From positions 75,278,387 through 75,342,386 of the forward strand of contig NC_064622.1 of NCBI RefSeq assembly GCF_023898315.1: a stretch of DNA of 64,000 bases, read 5' to 3'. The stretch is from Schistocerca nitens (taxonomy: Eukaryota; Arthropoda; Insecta; Orthoptera; Acrididae). A program made the translations under genes and the position numbers. Of the stretch, positions 10,943 to 23,690 are shown in pieces; positions within the stretch are counted from its first letter, which is position 1, and every line of letters begins with the position of its first letter. The notes beneath the pieces are model-generated. The model was not told the origin of the DNA. It worked only from the letters and a program-made list of their open reading frames with translations, and ran no database searches.

Positions 10943-12029
10943 TCCTTTCCTGACCGATTACTGGTAACTGACGTCATGGTTTTGTAAATAACTAGCTCGT
11001 AGATCCGTATACCTCATAACTTCCAATCTCCGTAAATTTAGAAAACCGAACATTTAATCGTCGCTTCCATTTCTGATATATTACTGCTGCAAGAATTAGT
11101 TTCTCAGCAAATGATTTTCAGTGGATTCAGATAAAAATGTCTTCAATAAGAAGTCAACACCAGATTACCGTTCAGCACTTCACAAGGAATCCCCTGTTTG
11201 CAACATACGCTCTACAGTCACGTATTAAAATTTTGCGCTATTTAACAAAATTCCGCATGCTACCGTGGCTTCTCAGGAGCTGATACGGATTATTTTCTTT
11301 CATTCCTCAGTCACAACAATTGTTAACGTTGTTTTAACACAGTTAGAAGCATCTTCTTGTGGATAATGGATGTCGATTGGACAATTACGTTGGTCCAGCA
11401 TCTTACTGTCTGCAAACAGCACCAGAAGATCCATCCACTGATGCCAAGTTCGGTGGTAAACGTGGAAGAAAGATTAAAAAGACATTGTGTAGTATACTGC
11501 AAAGCATACTTACAAAAATAAAATTATTTATCACTCACTGAAATAACTACAGTAACTTACCGTGTCATATATCGTGACGGCGGCATAACCCGTACTGGTA
11601 CAACTTCAAATGCTGACAATGCTTCCCTCTTTGTTCAGCAAAGGTTTTAGGGTGAGACGATGTTTCTTACTATTTTAACCCCGGTCGAAAATCTGGTTAG
11701 ATGAACTTTTTCTTGATAGATCCGGAGTATGGTGATCCTCACGGATGTAGAACATGTCATAAACAAGCTTACGTGATACATGTTAACAAAGAAAAAGAGG
11801 TATGCTGCTGCACCTTTGACAAATCTGAAGTGAATGGTCCTCATGGACGAGGAATAAGGCAATAAATCTTAAGCACATTTTCATTTAAACGATAATAGCA
11901 GACTTCTCGAAAAACAAGTAAATGTCCAATAAGCCGATGTGCATACGATAATTCTTGGTCTATTGAAGCCACGCATCATCAAAGGGAAAATCAGTTTACA
12001 ACACTTACGTGTTGTAAATATGTCTTTTT
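10943..12029. other. unassigned DNA
   Basis: No coding or repeat feature recognised. Confidence 0.5.
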
Positions 12030-12215
12030 ATTTTAAACCTAACAGCTCGGTTCATGGAATCAGTCCTAGAAATAAGAGTAATCTTCACAAAGATTGAAAG
12101 CCGCTTACCATGGTCCAAAAAGGTGCCCATTATACAGGAGCATACTTTTTCAATAGTTTGCCAGCAGCCAAAAATGTTTAACTAGTAATAAAACTCAGCT
12201 TAAGAAGAGCGTAAA
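12030..12215 (+). pseudogene. Jockey-like LINE fragment
   Basis: Aligns by eye with 10495-10680 of the LINE above: acagctcggttcatgg, aaataagagtaatcttcaca, tggtccaaaaaggtgcccat, caatagtttgccagcagcc, and cagcttaagaagagcgtaaa. It is much more diverged, with several stops. No tail was found. Confidence 0.6.
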
Positions 12216-12229
12216 GCGTATAATTGTGG

Positions 12230-14490
12230 TCACCGCTTCCTTGCCTCGATGGGTCACCCTGCCACATTATCCCCTATGACGTTATGGAATGAAAGAAAGC
12301 GACGTATGTTACCTTCTTTTTGTTTTTATGTCAACTATGTCTGACGACATCCGCACTGCAAACAGAGATACGTTTAGGAGCTTCAGCAGTTCGGTGATAT
12401 GCTCTTCCCACATTAGTTTATTATCAAGCTGTAACCAGAAGAATTTAACACTGTTGACCTTTTCTATTTCATAAGTTTGGCTTATATTGGTGGAGACCTC
12501 TTACAGATTCAAAACTACCTGTGATGTGTTTTTTCGAAGTTTAGGGACAGAGAGCTGGTCAGGAATTATTTATCATTTCATAAACCGATCTTTCTGAATC
12601 TACGCGTGATTTTCTGCTCATTGCAGACAAAATAAAGGTAGCATCTGGTAATGTTACTGATCAAAAATTACAGGCATGCACAGGTGAAAGTAAGGGCCCT
12701 AAGATGGAACCTTGTGTGAAATCAAATGTAGTTATTTCTCGACTGGATGATGCCTGGTAGCTGAGTATAGGACTCTTTCCTTTTGAAACCCTTTGTTTCC
12801 TGTCACAGAAATACAATCTGAAACATTCTGCAGCGTTTCCTGTCTCACAGTTAAATTCTAATTTACTTAAAACAATATAGTATACCTCATTGAATACTGC
12901 CAGCGTATGCTCAGCGAACTAGCAAGACAACAATTCGAACTTTTGGTGTGCAGAACATAATTCAAGATCATGTTCAGCACTCTCTGTACGTCAATAGATA
13001 TGTGACGTTGCATGTGGAAAGGCAACAAGGAGAGGAAAGTCGGACAAGAAGCCAACAGAAGAAGATGTAGATTATTCTCTACCACTACGAGGGACGAAAA
13101 TTCATTGAAGAGATCCACACCTAAGATCCAACATGAAATATTGGTGAAATAGACATTTTTCGCTAAATATTTCTATCAACTCACCATTATCAAATAACAT
13201 GAAATTATTTACGTCAGCCTGTGTATTATTGTCTGTACTGCGACGTGAAAAAAATAAAGTAGTAAACCACTCTGCGTCACGGAAACTGCCGTCAATAGTA
13301 GGATGGAGTAATACAATCAAACATTCTTCGTACACTGCAAATATCGAGGTTGCGGGCCCCAGCGTGAAGTGCACTACGCATAATTTCTTCATATATATGC
13401 GAGCTACTGGCCATCAACTGCACAAAATAAATTTTTGTCATTAGATGAAATTTTGGCACATTGTAAGCCTCGGCGTTTTGGTTAAATCGTGTGAAACTCA
13501 CGCGATATGACACCGTTCAGCGACCAACATTTTAACACAAACCAGCTTTCATTGTACTGACAAAAGTACACAATACAGTAAAAAATTAATCGGTATTATA
13601 TCGCGTCTAAGAACCTGGACAGTTTCTGCTGCACCATGGCACTCAAAATATTCAACAGATGATTGAACTGCTCGTCAGGTGAATATAACACAGCAATATG
13701 ACGGTCCACAAAATGTTCTAAATCTTTAGCGACAAGAAGCAGTAAAACATTTTAAAACTATATCATCAGATTTGTGATTGTTACGTGTTTTGAAACGAAA
13801 ATTCATTCATTTGTTTATTTCAGTTGTTAGGTTGTTTAGCATGCACAGAGTAGTCAGTTTCTGTCACAAAACACTTATTAGGTGGTAGGCCTACCACAAT
13901 CCATTGTATTTTCGAGTGATTAAATATCGCTTACCATGTTTCGCATCGCCTCCATCGTACCTTGACTGAAACCACACTTAAAGCTTTTGCTGTTATATTG
14001 TGTGTTGATGCATTTCAGCACATGAATTCAGTTGTACAATGAAGCCATCTGCAGGTTGGATTTGCCACTAGAAGCCGTTAATGACATAACTAAATGTTTT
14101 TTTAAAAGTGTCTAATTACAGTCACTGTGTTTCTCAAAACAGACACTGTATTATAAAATTAGACATACATTAGTATGCGTGAGAGCTACACACTACAGTC
14201 AGAATTCAATGATAACTATGAACTAGATAGAAGTATAAACAACGACATCTGCATTAGGAAGTAGCATTTTCCGCATGAAAGCTATTTTTACGTAAAATAA
14301 CAAATACAATTTGATAGGAGCTGCCTGATTTGGATTACAGATGAATAAATCGCATGATATCTTAGTTAATGTTCATGTCTTTTTATTTTCAAAGCCTATC
14401 CTTTAGCATTAATCAGACGAAGAATGTGTTTGCGTGCTACATGGCACCACAAAACACTTGGCGCACAGTAGTCACTACTCGGTAACATGA
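12230..14490. other. unassigned DNA
   Basis: Mostly AT-rich. Overlapping opposite-strand frames at 12867-13513 are not supported by any motif. Confidence 0.5.
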
Positions 14491-14500
14491 TAAACAACCG

Positions 14501-14702
14501 CCGGCCGGAGTGGCCGAGCGGTTCTAGGCGCTACAGTCTGGAACCGCGCGACTGCTACGGTCGCACGTTCGAATCCTGCCTCGGGCATGGATGTGTGTGA
14601 TGTTCTTAGGTTAGTTAGGTTGAAGTGGTTCTAAGTTCTACGGGACTGATGAACACAGCAGTTAAGTCCCATAGTGCTCAGAGCCATTTGAACCATTTTG
14701 AT
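14501..14702 (+). repeat. tRNA-derived SINE, family A
   Basis: Full-length head and body ending in gagccatttgaaccattt. Flanks tgataaacaacc and tgatacacgacc form a probable 12-bp duplication with two differences. Confidence 0.92.
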
Positions 14703-15287
14703 ACACGACCAAAGTAACGCTGGTGGTCAGGAGTAGCTTAAAAAAATGGAACAATGTAAACTCTCTATAATTCCTAGTAACAAATAATTTTTCATGCTCT
14801 TATGTCTCTACAAGTAACGGACATTCGAAGTTCCATTTGCTTTACAACACACATTTCTAGAAGAAGGACCATGGCAACAAATAGAATAAGACGAAACCTT
14901 ACAAAGTATGTGACGTAGTATGAACTCTTTCATGGTTTTCAAGGTAATTTAGTTTGTATGAGACATTCATATTAATTAAAACTTTCTGAACAGAGGGATG
15001 TAGGTATTCTGAGCCATTTCTGGCACCAAAATGTGCCATCGATGAATCATAGGATTCACCCACCCCACCCCCTTTCTCGGTTTATAGTGAATGGATGGTT
15101 CTCCGCCATTATGTTATCACACAAATTATCCGTTCCCCCTTTGTCTCTAGATTCCGTTAATTTAGAGTCCGAGAAAAGGACATTAAGCTTAAATTTAGTA
15201 AATGCTGGAAAACGCCCGTTATTTAATATCCCGAAAGCTGTCTGCTGTAGGAAGCCACAGATTTATACAGAATGATTCCATTATGAT
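14703..15287. other. unassigned DNA
   Basis: Nothing recognised. Confidence 0.5.
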
Positions 15288-15772
15288 GTTACAGTCTTTC
15301 AGGGATGATGGGGAAGAGCAAATGTATAAACTGGAGGTAACGGACCAGAGTCCGGAAACGACAGAGTCGAAAACTATAAGCGAAAGTCGTTCCTACACAT
15401 CTGACAGCGGACCTCGTGTACAGCAAGCTCTTTGCTTTCCATATTTTGAGACAGGATAGTATGGACTTAAACAAGAAAAATGACCAGTAAACATGGGCTC
15501 CAAAACGCATATCTTCAGAGCTACTAGCACTTGCTACGGTGAAAACTGATCACATCTCTTAAGGCATCCATTTTGGAGCCCATGTTTACTAGACAATTTT
15601 TTCTTGTTTTGGTTCATACCACCTTCTCGCAAGATATGGAGCTCAAAGAGGTTGCAGTAGAAGAGGTCACTGGCAGAGGTATCAGATCGATTTTCTCTTA
15701 TCGACTGGACCCTGGTTCCTTATCTGAAATTAATACATTTACGCTTCTCCATCATCCCTGAAAGACTGTAAC
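15288..15772. mobile_element. foldback (long inverted repeat) element
   Basis: The left arm 15288-15505 and the reverse complement of 15571-15772 run in the same order over ~200 bp: gttacagtctttcagggatg at the outer end, aacaagaaaaa(t/a) in the middle, and agtaaacatgggctccaaaa at the inner end. The outer and inner ~20-40 bp are almost identical and the middle is more diverged. The ~65-bp spacer is itself partly complementary. Single-stranded DNA or RNA from here would form a long hairpin. No transposase is encoded. Open frames inside are by-products of the repeat. Confidence 0.8.
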
Positions 15773-16009
15773 AAAATCACGGTATCACAGTGTATACTCA
15801 GCATACACTTATTTTCAGCCTCTGGCCTCCTCGATCTATTTACTCGCACTCTGTCTATATAAGAGCATAGATGATGTTCTGTAGAAGTAAACATTATTTA
15901 GTATTATCCAGAATAACTCTATAGTAAGTAGACAACCGATTTCCAAATAGAAGCTTATGACTGTTAAGAAACAAAGAATACCAACAGACTACTTGAAAGA
16001 ACTTACGTA
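15773..16009. other. unassigned DNA
   Basis: Nothing recognised. Confidence 0.4.
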
Positions 16010-17470
16010 CAGCTAAGAACACAATCCTCCCAAAGGAAATAAGGAAAACTATAAATGAAATGTGGAATGGCAAAGTTGGGGCTAACGATGATCTGATGAC
16101 TGAAATTATTGAGTTTACTGATAAAGAAACGGAATAATATTTCGCTAAATTAGCTACTGAAACAAAGCAAGGATAACCTAGAAAAAGAAATAATCACTAT
16201 TTGGAGAGTTAAGTGTACCGTGCTATCAATTTACCCTCTGTATGGGAGTGAGAATATCTGTTGAAAGGAGAGGTGTGACATGGGAGCAAGTGGAGGAAGA
16301 AAAGTGGTGGGAGGACCGAGCCAAATGGAGAGGACTCGTCAGCACCCAGACCCGGCAGTAGCTGGAGAGGGATTGGGATATAGATAGATAGATAGATATC
16401 TACGAAAATCGCACAAACGCTGTTGCAAAACGCCCATGGAACAATATTGATTCTACAGTGTTTCTGTCACAAGTGACCATATACAAACCATGTTTGAAGT
16501 AATTAGTCGAGTCAACGAATGCAGAATGTCTATATGCATAGCTGTTAGAGATTTTGAAAAGGCTTTCGATCCTCTCAGCCATACTGCACTTGTACAGGCA
16601 CTGGCCGAACAAGATGTGGAAAAGAAGTACATAAACATATCATGAAACGTCTATGATACCTCAGTGGCCTATGTGAGCAATGGAAAACACAGAGGGGAAT
16701 TTCTATCGGAAAAAGAGTAAAGCTGCATGACGCTATATCCCCGAAGCTATTTATAGCAGTCCGTGATATGGCTATGTACCAAATCATTTGGGAAAAGAGG
16801 CGAATAAGAACGAATGACGAAAGGCAAACTAACTTTAGATATCCTGACGTAGAGAAGAATATGGCAGAACTAGAGTCCTTTATTAAGGTTTTATTGGACA
16901 GTTACTGCATGACAAATAACACTCAACAACGTCTAAATAATATTAATGAATATGTTTGTGGACAGTAAACTGATATCGAAGTAAACTTGAAACCCGAATC
17001 AAGATAAGTTGGAGGGCTTACGGATAAAAATGTAGCCTTTTTAACTCTAATATGCCAACGAACTTAAAAAGTTGTTTTCTAGCAGTGTGTTCTTCCACTG
17101 ATAGCATATGTCTGTGAACTTGGATTATAAACGAGTTTTTCAGAAGAAAACTACTAACAGCTCAGAGTTATGGAAAGGTCACCCCTACGTGTCACTAAGG
17201 TAGGTCGGCAAAAATGTGAAGAGCAATAACATCGGTTTAGGATGGTGTGGTAAGGGCAATGGCTTTAAAATGGAAATTAGCAGGACATAACGCACGAAAA
17301 AATGAGAGATGGTCGAGGGAAGTACTAGAGAGGAGTGGTGAAGACCACGAGGAAGATTGGTTATAGGACGGAAGAAAGTACTCAATATACGACAGACAGG
17401 ATTGGATAAGGACTGAAAAAAGTTGCAGGCTTCAACTGGCAGAAGACAGTAAGAGCCAGAAAGGCAAGGA
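16010..17470 (+). pseudogene. non-LTR retrotransposon (RTE-like) remnant
   Basis: Across several plus-strand frames I read pieces in the expected order. First comes ETIK/EMWNGKVGANDDLM (16045-16100). Reverse-transcriptase pieces follow at ~16490-16740: NECRMSICIAVRDFEKAFD, LVQALAEQDVEKKYIN and SVAYVSNGKHRGEF. At ~17250-17470 there is a post-RT tail equivalent to KWAGHI…RW…GRPQTRW…DR. Many stops and indels interrupt it. A short (GATA)n run lies at 16379-16399. The family label is from resemblance only. Confidence 0.6.
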
Positions 17471-19621
17471 AACAGGGACGGAATTGTATGTGTTAGCTTA
17501 GGATTAAAGAGGCTACACGTTGTAATCTTTGAATTAGCTGAACAATAAAGCGTGGCATTTGAAGTAGGAATTATAATCACTTTGTTCTCCTTTATTTATA
17601 CGTATTTTTCTGAGAAATGATACATCTGTAAGTCAAACAGCTTTCTTATTTATCGTACGTGATGTCAGCATTGAACATGCGTAATGACTGATCCTTTGTA
17701 GAGCCTCCGGCACAGCTGGGAACTTGGGCCAGAGTGAGTGAGTTAGGGGAGGGCTATTGGTTTGTAATTGGATGGATCGACCGCTAATCCGACCTGCTGG
17801 AGCGCTTCCAGGGACCTGTTGATATCGGTCGACACCTTCCACAGGTGACGGTGCTCCGTCCTCCACCCATGTTACTCTAATGCTTTGTTTTTCCTAATTA
17901 GGCGACCGTTTCCGAAGATTTTCTCTAGTAGTCCAATTTTTTCTTTCCATGACATACAGTTTGTTTTCCTACCAGTAACGGTGTCATCCTAGAAAAAACT
18001 TACTTGGAGCGTTCTCTGAAATTCTATTTGATAGAACTTCAATAGCGACTTAAGTGAATTACATCACGCTTTTCGAATAAATATTGCCCGCAATTTCTAA
18101 GAGGTCTAAACATTACATGCGTATCTTATCTAGCACACATTGAAAGGTCTCTGTTGGATTCCTTTCATGTTAATTTCTTAAATCTGTTGTCATTTACGGC
18201 ATAAATTCCTCTTCTAATTTTACTGAGGTGTTTCTGACTATCTGGGAGGAGACTGAGCAGTGAAACGTGTTACTTTTACACATAAACAAGAACGATCTGT
18301 CACACTACTACACTTTAAAACACAGTTTATATGTAATTCATGTCACACAGTCTCATATGGAACCTACATCCGCTTTCTTTTATATACTGTATATGATAAG
18401 ATACTGTCATCCCCCTTCCCTTCTGTGTGAAAGAATGAATGAGCAAATGTATTTCTAAGTGCATGCTTGATGGTAGCAGACAAGCCTGTCTGCTAGAGAA
18501 CAGTAGGACCAACGTCTGAACAGGTAACTACGCTTTCTAAAAGCAGAGAGGTTTCTATTCTTAGCATGGTCCTGTCCGTCCCTTGTCATGTTGGTATAGG
18601 AAGCTGCCTCTCTGGTCACTTCCGTTTGTATTTGTGAGGCACCCCTCAGGAAGGGACCACGGCAGTCTGTCCGCGGCGAGCGTCTGAAGTGGTAAGATCT
18701 CCGGCTAAGCGCGTGTCTGCTAAGTCCGTAGGACAATGGATTTCTTAAGTTCAGCCTAACTGAAAATTTAATCATCTTTATTTCAGGTTTAGCTCTAAAA
18801 TATCTAATGTTATCTTAAATTGCAACGCAGTGTGATTCGAGTGTACAGTTCAGAATATATTCCGGTAGTTGCTTTGTCACTACTTTTTGAGTAAAGTGGA
18901 ACCACGTGTTGATCAGTAACTCTAACTAGCATCATCAATCTTCAATGCGAATGTGCGTGAGATTATAACGTCTCGTCTTGACAATATTTTTCAATATAGC
19001 AACTTTTCTTTATGTTCAACCCATGTGGGGTGTACTTTGTGAGACCAGTACCACGTGCTTATACAATTGTTTGGCCCATCAGGTTAATAGTAAGACGATA
19101 GTAACCAGTTCGAGGTTTTTCTTTTGTAAATTGCTTTTCGATCTAATTTATTTTAACTATCAAAGTTATTGTGGAGTTACACTCTTTGTGTAAACCAAGT
19201 TGACCACGTGAAGCATGTGGCGTAATCATCAAAGTAGCCCTCAGCTATTCTTTTCGGGAAGATTTCACAGAGAGTTAGTATAAATTTAGTAGACCAGTGT
19301 GTGGTAATTACACGACGGACAGGATTACGCTACGAACGTAACTTCTTTGGGTGAAAATTGAATCGGTTGGTTGTGGTTAATTTCCTCTTGGATATGTTAC
19401 GACGTTCTTCGTGTGTTATTTTATGAATGCAGTGTTTTATGTAGTCTCCCAATCTTGGCTCCCTATTTGATGTGTTCCGTAAGATTACAAACTCACATTT
19501 TCACAGACCTAAATAAGGCACCAGCTTAGTTACGACTCACGTTTAATATGCTGAAATTTCAATGATGAATGTTAAAATTAATTTCCAAATATAAACTGAT
19601 GTATATCTTTTTATTTAAATT

Positions 19622-19685
<64 letters not shown>

Positions 19686-20280
19686 CGGTAGTCGTATGAC
19701 TATTAAAAGATTATAATTAATGTTAGTCTGGTTGGGAATTTGGTAAGCTAGACTGGATACCTGGTGAAACAGTTGCTCAGTAATGCAAGGTTAACTTCCC
19801 CAGACAGCTCACAGCTTTTAACCCGCTTTTATTGTATATTAGCACCGATTTCATAGCAAATTAAAGCTACAACGTTACAACATCATCTTGTTCTGTTTGT
19901 CCTGCAAGAGGGCAACTTGATGTGGACAGACAATGCGTATCATTTTCTTCACGCAGGGTCGCAAAGACGTGAATTTATTGAATGCTGAACTCGTCATTCG
20001 CACCTAATCAGTTTGTTAGTTTACTGCCAACTTTTACTCGATGTATAAGATGACAAATGGTTGGATGGACAGTCATCAGATATCGGATTACAGTAAAAGT
20101 CTGCAATAATGTTATTGGTACGTTACTAAGCACTCGATAAATTCACCTTTTCTCCGTCAGTCACGCTAATACAGATATATTTATGACGCTTGGCACACGG
20201 AATGTTGAAATGGTGTCAAATGGAAAAGTTTGCGCCTGCCAATACAAATATCTAAAATTTGTTAATTCCTAAAAAAAGGC
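17471..20280. other. unassigned DNA with a (TA)n microsatellite
   Basis: No gene recognised in 2.8 kb. A dinucleotide (TA)n tract of about 29 units lies at 19624-19682. The AT-rich 18770-19620 stretch directly before it has the look of a long 3' untranslated region ending in a simple-sequence tail, as in some LINEs, but no coding part supports this. Confidence 0.45.
19624..19682. repeat. (TA)n microsatellite
   Basis: Uninterrupted alternating TA over about 59 bases. Confidence 0.97.
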
Positions 20281-20284
20281 TTAA

Positions 20285-20815
20285 AGGGTAATGCATTTTT
20301 CACCAATAACATTCGCTATGATGAAGATACAGAGCTGATTGCTGATAATACAGGTGACCTTCAAAAACATGGTAGGTGATTACAGCAATAATCTAGCTTT
20401 AAATATTAACAACAAAAGTACGCATTTTATGACCGTCACACGACAGCCCGACTTCTTTACAAATGCAAATCTAAGATTCAGTGGCTTTTTAATATATAGA
20501 GCAGTTAAATTTCTTGGAACGTGGCTCTGTGAAAATTGAAAGCAGACATCGTAATTAAATGTCGCATAAAGAACGCCCGTAACGCATTCATAATATTTCA
20601 TAAAATTATCACACGTACAGTCTTAGACCTAAATATTAGCTTTCGAGTTGTAAGATGCTACACCTGTTGATGGCTGTAATACAATGTGGAGAATATCAAG
20701 AAAAAGAAATTGTTAAGCAGGGTGAACGACAGGTCTGACCACTCTCTCCTCTCGTGATCAATGGATACATTCAGAGGTCAAGAAATGAAGCTGAGGACAA
20801 ACTAGGAAGAATTAA
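20285..20815 (+). pseudogene. RTE-like LINE remnant, RT palm and following region
   Basis: The frame 20339-20539 contains LALNINNKSTHFMTVTRQP and VKFLGTWLCEN, matching the RTE-type region LTLNVNKTKFMTVTRQP…FKYLGTW. In another frame (~20540-20660) it continues as IKCRIKNARNAF and FRVVRCY, also in the expected order. Several stops are present. It is followed directly by a SINE. Confidence 0.6.
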
Positions 20816-20821
20816 ATTCCA

Positions 20822-21033
20822 GCCCGCATCTCGTGGTCGTGCGGTAGCGTTCTCGCTTCCCACGCCCGGGTTCCCGGGTTCGATTCCCGGCGGGGTCAGG
20901 GATCTTCTCTGCCTCGAGATGGCTGGGTGTTGTGTGATGTCCTTAGGTTAGTTAGGTTTAAGTAGTTCTAAGTTCTCGGGGACTGTTGACCATAGATGTT
21001 AAGTCCCATAGTGCTCAGAGCCATTTGAACCAT
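20822..21033 (+). repeat. tRNA-derived SINE, variant A2
   Basis: Head ccgcatctcgtggtcgtgcg with B-box gggttcgattcccggc, joined to the family A body at tgtgatgtccttaggttagt. Approximate duplication attaaatt on both sides. Same head as 4176-4390. Confidence 0.92.
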
Positions 21034-21049
21034 TAAATTTCATAGTAAG

Positions 21050-21745
21050 TAAACAGACATTTTGAGATTTGCCGATGATACCGCATTGTTACGAGAAGAC
21101 GCAGAATAACTTGAAGTGATACCTGCCCACATAGGAACCACTCTTAGCTCTTCGTATAATATGAAAATTAATAAAGATAATACAAAAATCTTAGTGGTGA
21201 GCGGACAAAGCACCGTTGCCGACTGCTCACTTAACAATGAGAGACTGGAGACCGCCGAATCTTTTGCCCACGTAGGGAGTAAAATTACACCAGAGGGAGG
21301 ATCAAGGAAGTAGATTGCCTATTTTTAAAAAGAGCAGAAACCGTTTCGCAGCTAGCTGCAGGGAGAAATATCTCAAGAAAGATTTCGTTCCTGTACAGAA
21401 GTGAAACATGGACATTCGGAGAAGGAGAAAAACATAAAATAATATCCTGTGAGATGTGAAGGTACCGCAGAATGCTCAAGATTTCCTGCGTAGATAAGAT
21501 ATCAAATGAAGAGCTGCTCCACAGAGTGGAGGGAGAGACGCATTGTCTCTTGAAACTCGTCAGACACAGAAGGGACACATGGGTCGGCCATCTGCAGAGA
21601 CATGATGGTATCATTATAACTGAAGCGACATTCGAAAGGAAGAATAAAAAAGCAGAGCGACACTACATCAACCTATCATGGACGACAGTGTACGACTCTC
21701 AAAAGGAGGGCCGAAGACAGAGATTCATGGTGAACTGCTGCTAAC
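21050..21745 (+). pseudogene. RTE-like LINE remnant with FADD motif
   Basis: Reads RFADDTALLREDAE at 21057-21100, which contains the FADD catalytic core of the reverse transcriptase palm. It continues with YNMKINKDNTKILVVSGQ, then AHVGSKITPEGG (21116-21313), and a later frame MLKISCVDKISNEELLHR…RHRRDTWVGHLQRHDG (21472-21744), equivalent to MLKISWVDKVTNEEVL…RWIGHVLRH. Stops and frame changes separate the blocks. The 5' part with the endonuclease is absent. Confidence 0.75.
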
Positions 21746-21789
21746 CAACATGATGGTTAGAGACCTACGAGAATATCTGGTCTGTATAT

Positions 21790-22225
21790 ACGGAAGGGTA
21801 AACACTAAATGTGACAACACCTGGGAAGATCGAGGCAGTAAGCGTAACTAATGGGCGAAATATTGCGAAGAACACGCAAACAGCGAGAAATGTTAACAGC
21901 GTTTAATAAGAAGAGAAACTGAAAACGTAGGGCGTATCTTACGGGACCCCAGATATATGCCTCTACAACTGCTAACAGAAGGGAAGGCTACGGTATTAAG
22001 AAGAAAAAGGCTAAGAACTTGACTGTACAGCGGAGAGGATTACTAAATGCAGATCAACTACTACACACTTCGCTTCATAGAACAGAGATGTGCCACGTCG
22101 TCGCCAACATCCATTAATGGTTAGAATATAACTGTATATGTCACACAGTTCTGCATGCCTTAGGATGTCAGTTTATCGTCTTGAATTTTCTGGAAATCTG
22201 AACTTTAAGTGTTATCCAGCTGTGT
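21790..22225. other. unassigned DNA
   Basis: Possible eroded 3' tail of the preceding LINE; nothing definite. Confidence 0.35.
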
Positions 22226-22241
22226 AAATTCAGACTCAAAT

Positions 22242-22436
22242 GACTCAAATGGCTTTGAGCACTATGGGACTTAACTTCTGAGGTTATCAGTCCCCTAGAA
22301 CTTAGAACTACTTAAACCTAACTAACCTAAGGACATCACACACATCCATGCCCGAGGCAGGATTCAAACCTGCGGCCGTAGCAGTCGTGTGGTTCCAGAC
22401 TGAAGCGCCTAGAACCACTCGGCCACTGCGGTCGGC
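22242..22436 (-). repeat. tRNA-derived SINE, family A
   Basis: Complete reverse copy with a perfect 16-bp target duplication aaattcagactcaaat at 22226-22241 and 22437-22452, the longest of the window. Confidence 0.95.
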
Positions 22437-22452
22437 AAATTCAGACTCAAAT

Positions 22453-22624
22453 CAGCCCTATCGTATTAACTGACATCATCTTATCGTGTACTCGAGATCA
22501 CACGAAGCACATTTTTAACTTTCGTTTTCACTCCGCGGAGCGGTCGGGTATTAACGTCACAATAACCTTTGCAGATAATCTGTACATTTCTCGTAGCACT
22601 AAATTTAAAATAGAAAAGAAAATT
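22453..22624. other. unassigned DNA
   Basis: Nothing recognised. Confidence 0.4.
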
Positions 22625-23475
22625 GAGGCTGTGTTAGATGACGACCAGTTTGGCTTTAGAAAAAGTAAAGGCACCAGAGAGACAGTTCTGACTTTGCGGT
22701 TGATAATGGAAACAAGACTGAAGAAAAATCAAGACACGTTATAGGGTTTGTCGACCTGTTAATTCTGAGAAAAATAGGGGTAAATTATAGTGAAAGAGCG
22801 GTGATATACAACATGGAAATGACCAAGAGGGAATAATAGTACTGGACAACCATGAACGAAGAGCTCGGAATGAAAAAGGTAAGGCAGGGATGTAGTCTCT
22901 CAACCCCACCGTTCAGTCTATACATCGAAGAAGCAATAATGGAAATAAAAGAAAGGTTCAAGAGTGGACCTAAAATTTGAGGTGAAACGATATCAATGAT
23001 GAGATTCGCTGATGTCATTGCTATCCTCAGTGAAAATGAAGAATAATTACAGGGTCTGGTCGGCTAAATGAACTGAATAGTCTAATGAGCGCAGAATATG
23101 AACTGAGAGTAAACGTAAGAAAGACAAAAGTAACAAGTAGTCGAAATGGGAACAGCGAGAAACCTAACATCAGGGTTGGTGATCGCCAAGTAGATGAAGT
23201 TACGGTATTCTGATATATAGGCAGTAAAATAACCCACGACGGACGAAGTATCGAGGACATAAAAAGCAGACTGGCGCTGGAAAGAAGGTCCTTCCTGGTC
23301 AAAAGAGATTTTTAGAGTATACGTTTGGAGATCAGAATTGTACGGTAGTGGAACATGGACTGTAGTAAAACAGCAAAAGAAGAGAATTGAAGCATTCGAG
23401 ATATGGTGTAACAGATGGCGTATTGAAAATTGGGTGGACTGATAAGATAAGCAATGAGAATGTTCTCCGCGGAAT
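22625..23475 (+). pseudogene. RTE-like LINE remnant, RT domain
   Basis: Starts with DDQFGFRKSKGTRETVLTLR (reverse-transcriptase motif 2a region, 22640-22700) and IGFVD. It continues with VRQGCSLSTPPFSLYIEEAI (22890-22940), MMRFADVIAILSENEE (mutated FADD, 22998-23045), GSKITHDGRSIEDIKSRLAL (23221-23280), and at ~23390 an AFEIWCNRW… block like AFEMWCYRRM. This domain order is that of an RTE-clade open reading frame. Numerous frame breaks make it inactive. Two open frames on the opposite strand (23082-23561) are antisense artefacts. Confidence 0.8.
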
Positions 23476-23479
23476 CGGC

Positions 23480-23690
23480 AGTTCGTAGCATATTCCGTTG
23501 GCGAAAATGTATCTACAAAATAAATTAAAATAAAATAAAATAAAACTACCCTCTTCCACATTGCTCTACCGTGCCTGCATCTCTTAGGTAAACTCGTCGC
23601 ACTCGAGAGACTGTTAGTGACTATCGCTTTATCGAAAATGTTTGGTACTAGGGACTAAAATAACGCCCTTTATCAGCGTCGCGGCAGATA
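23480..23690. other. short unassigned stretch
   Basis: Contains an (AAATA/AAAT)n run near 23518-23546. Nothing else recognised. Confidence 0.4.

Noticed and set aside
23082-23561. 159-codon minus-strand open frame
   Set aside because: It is antisense to a clear RTE-type reverse transcriptase remnant on the plus strand.
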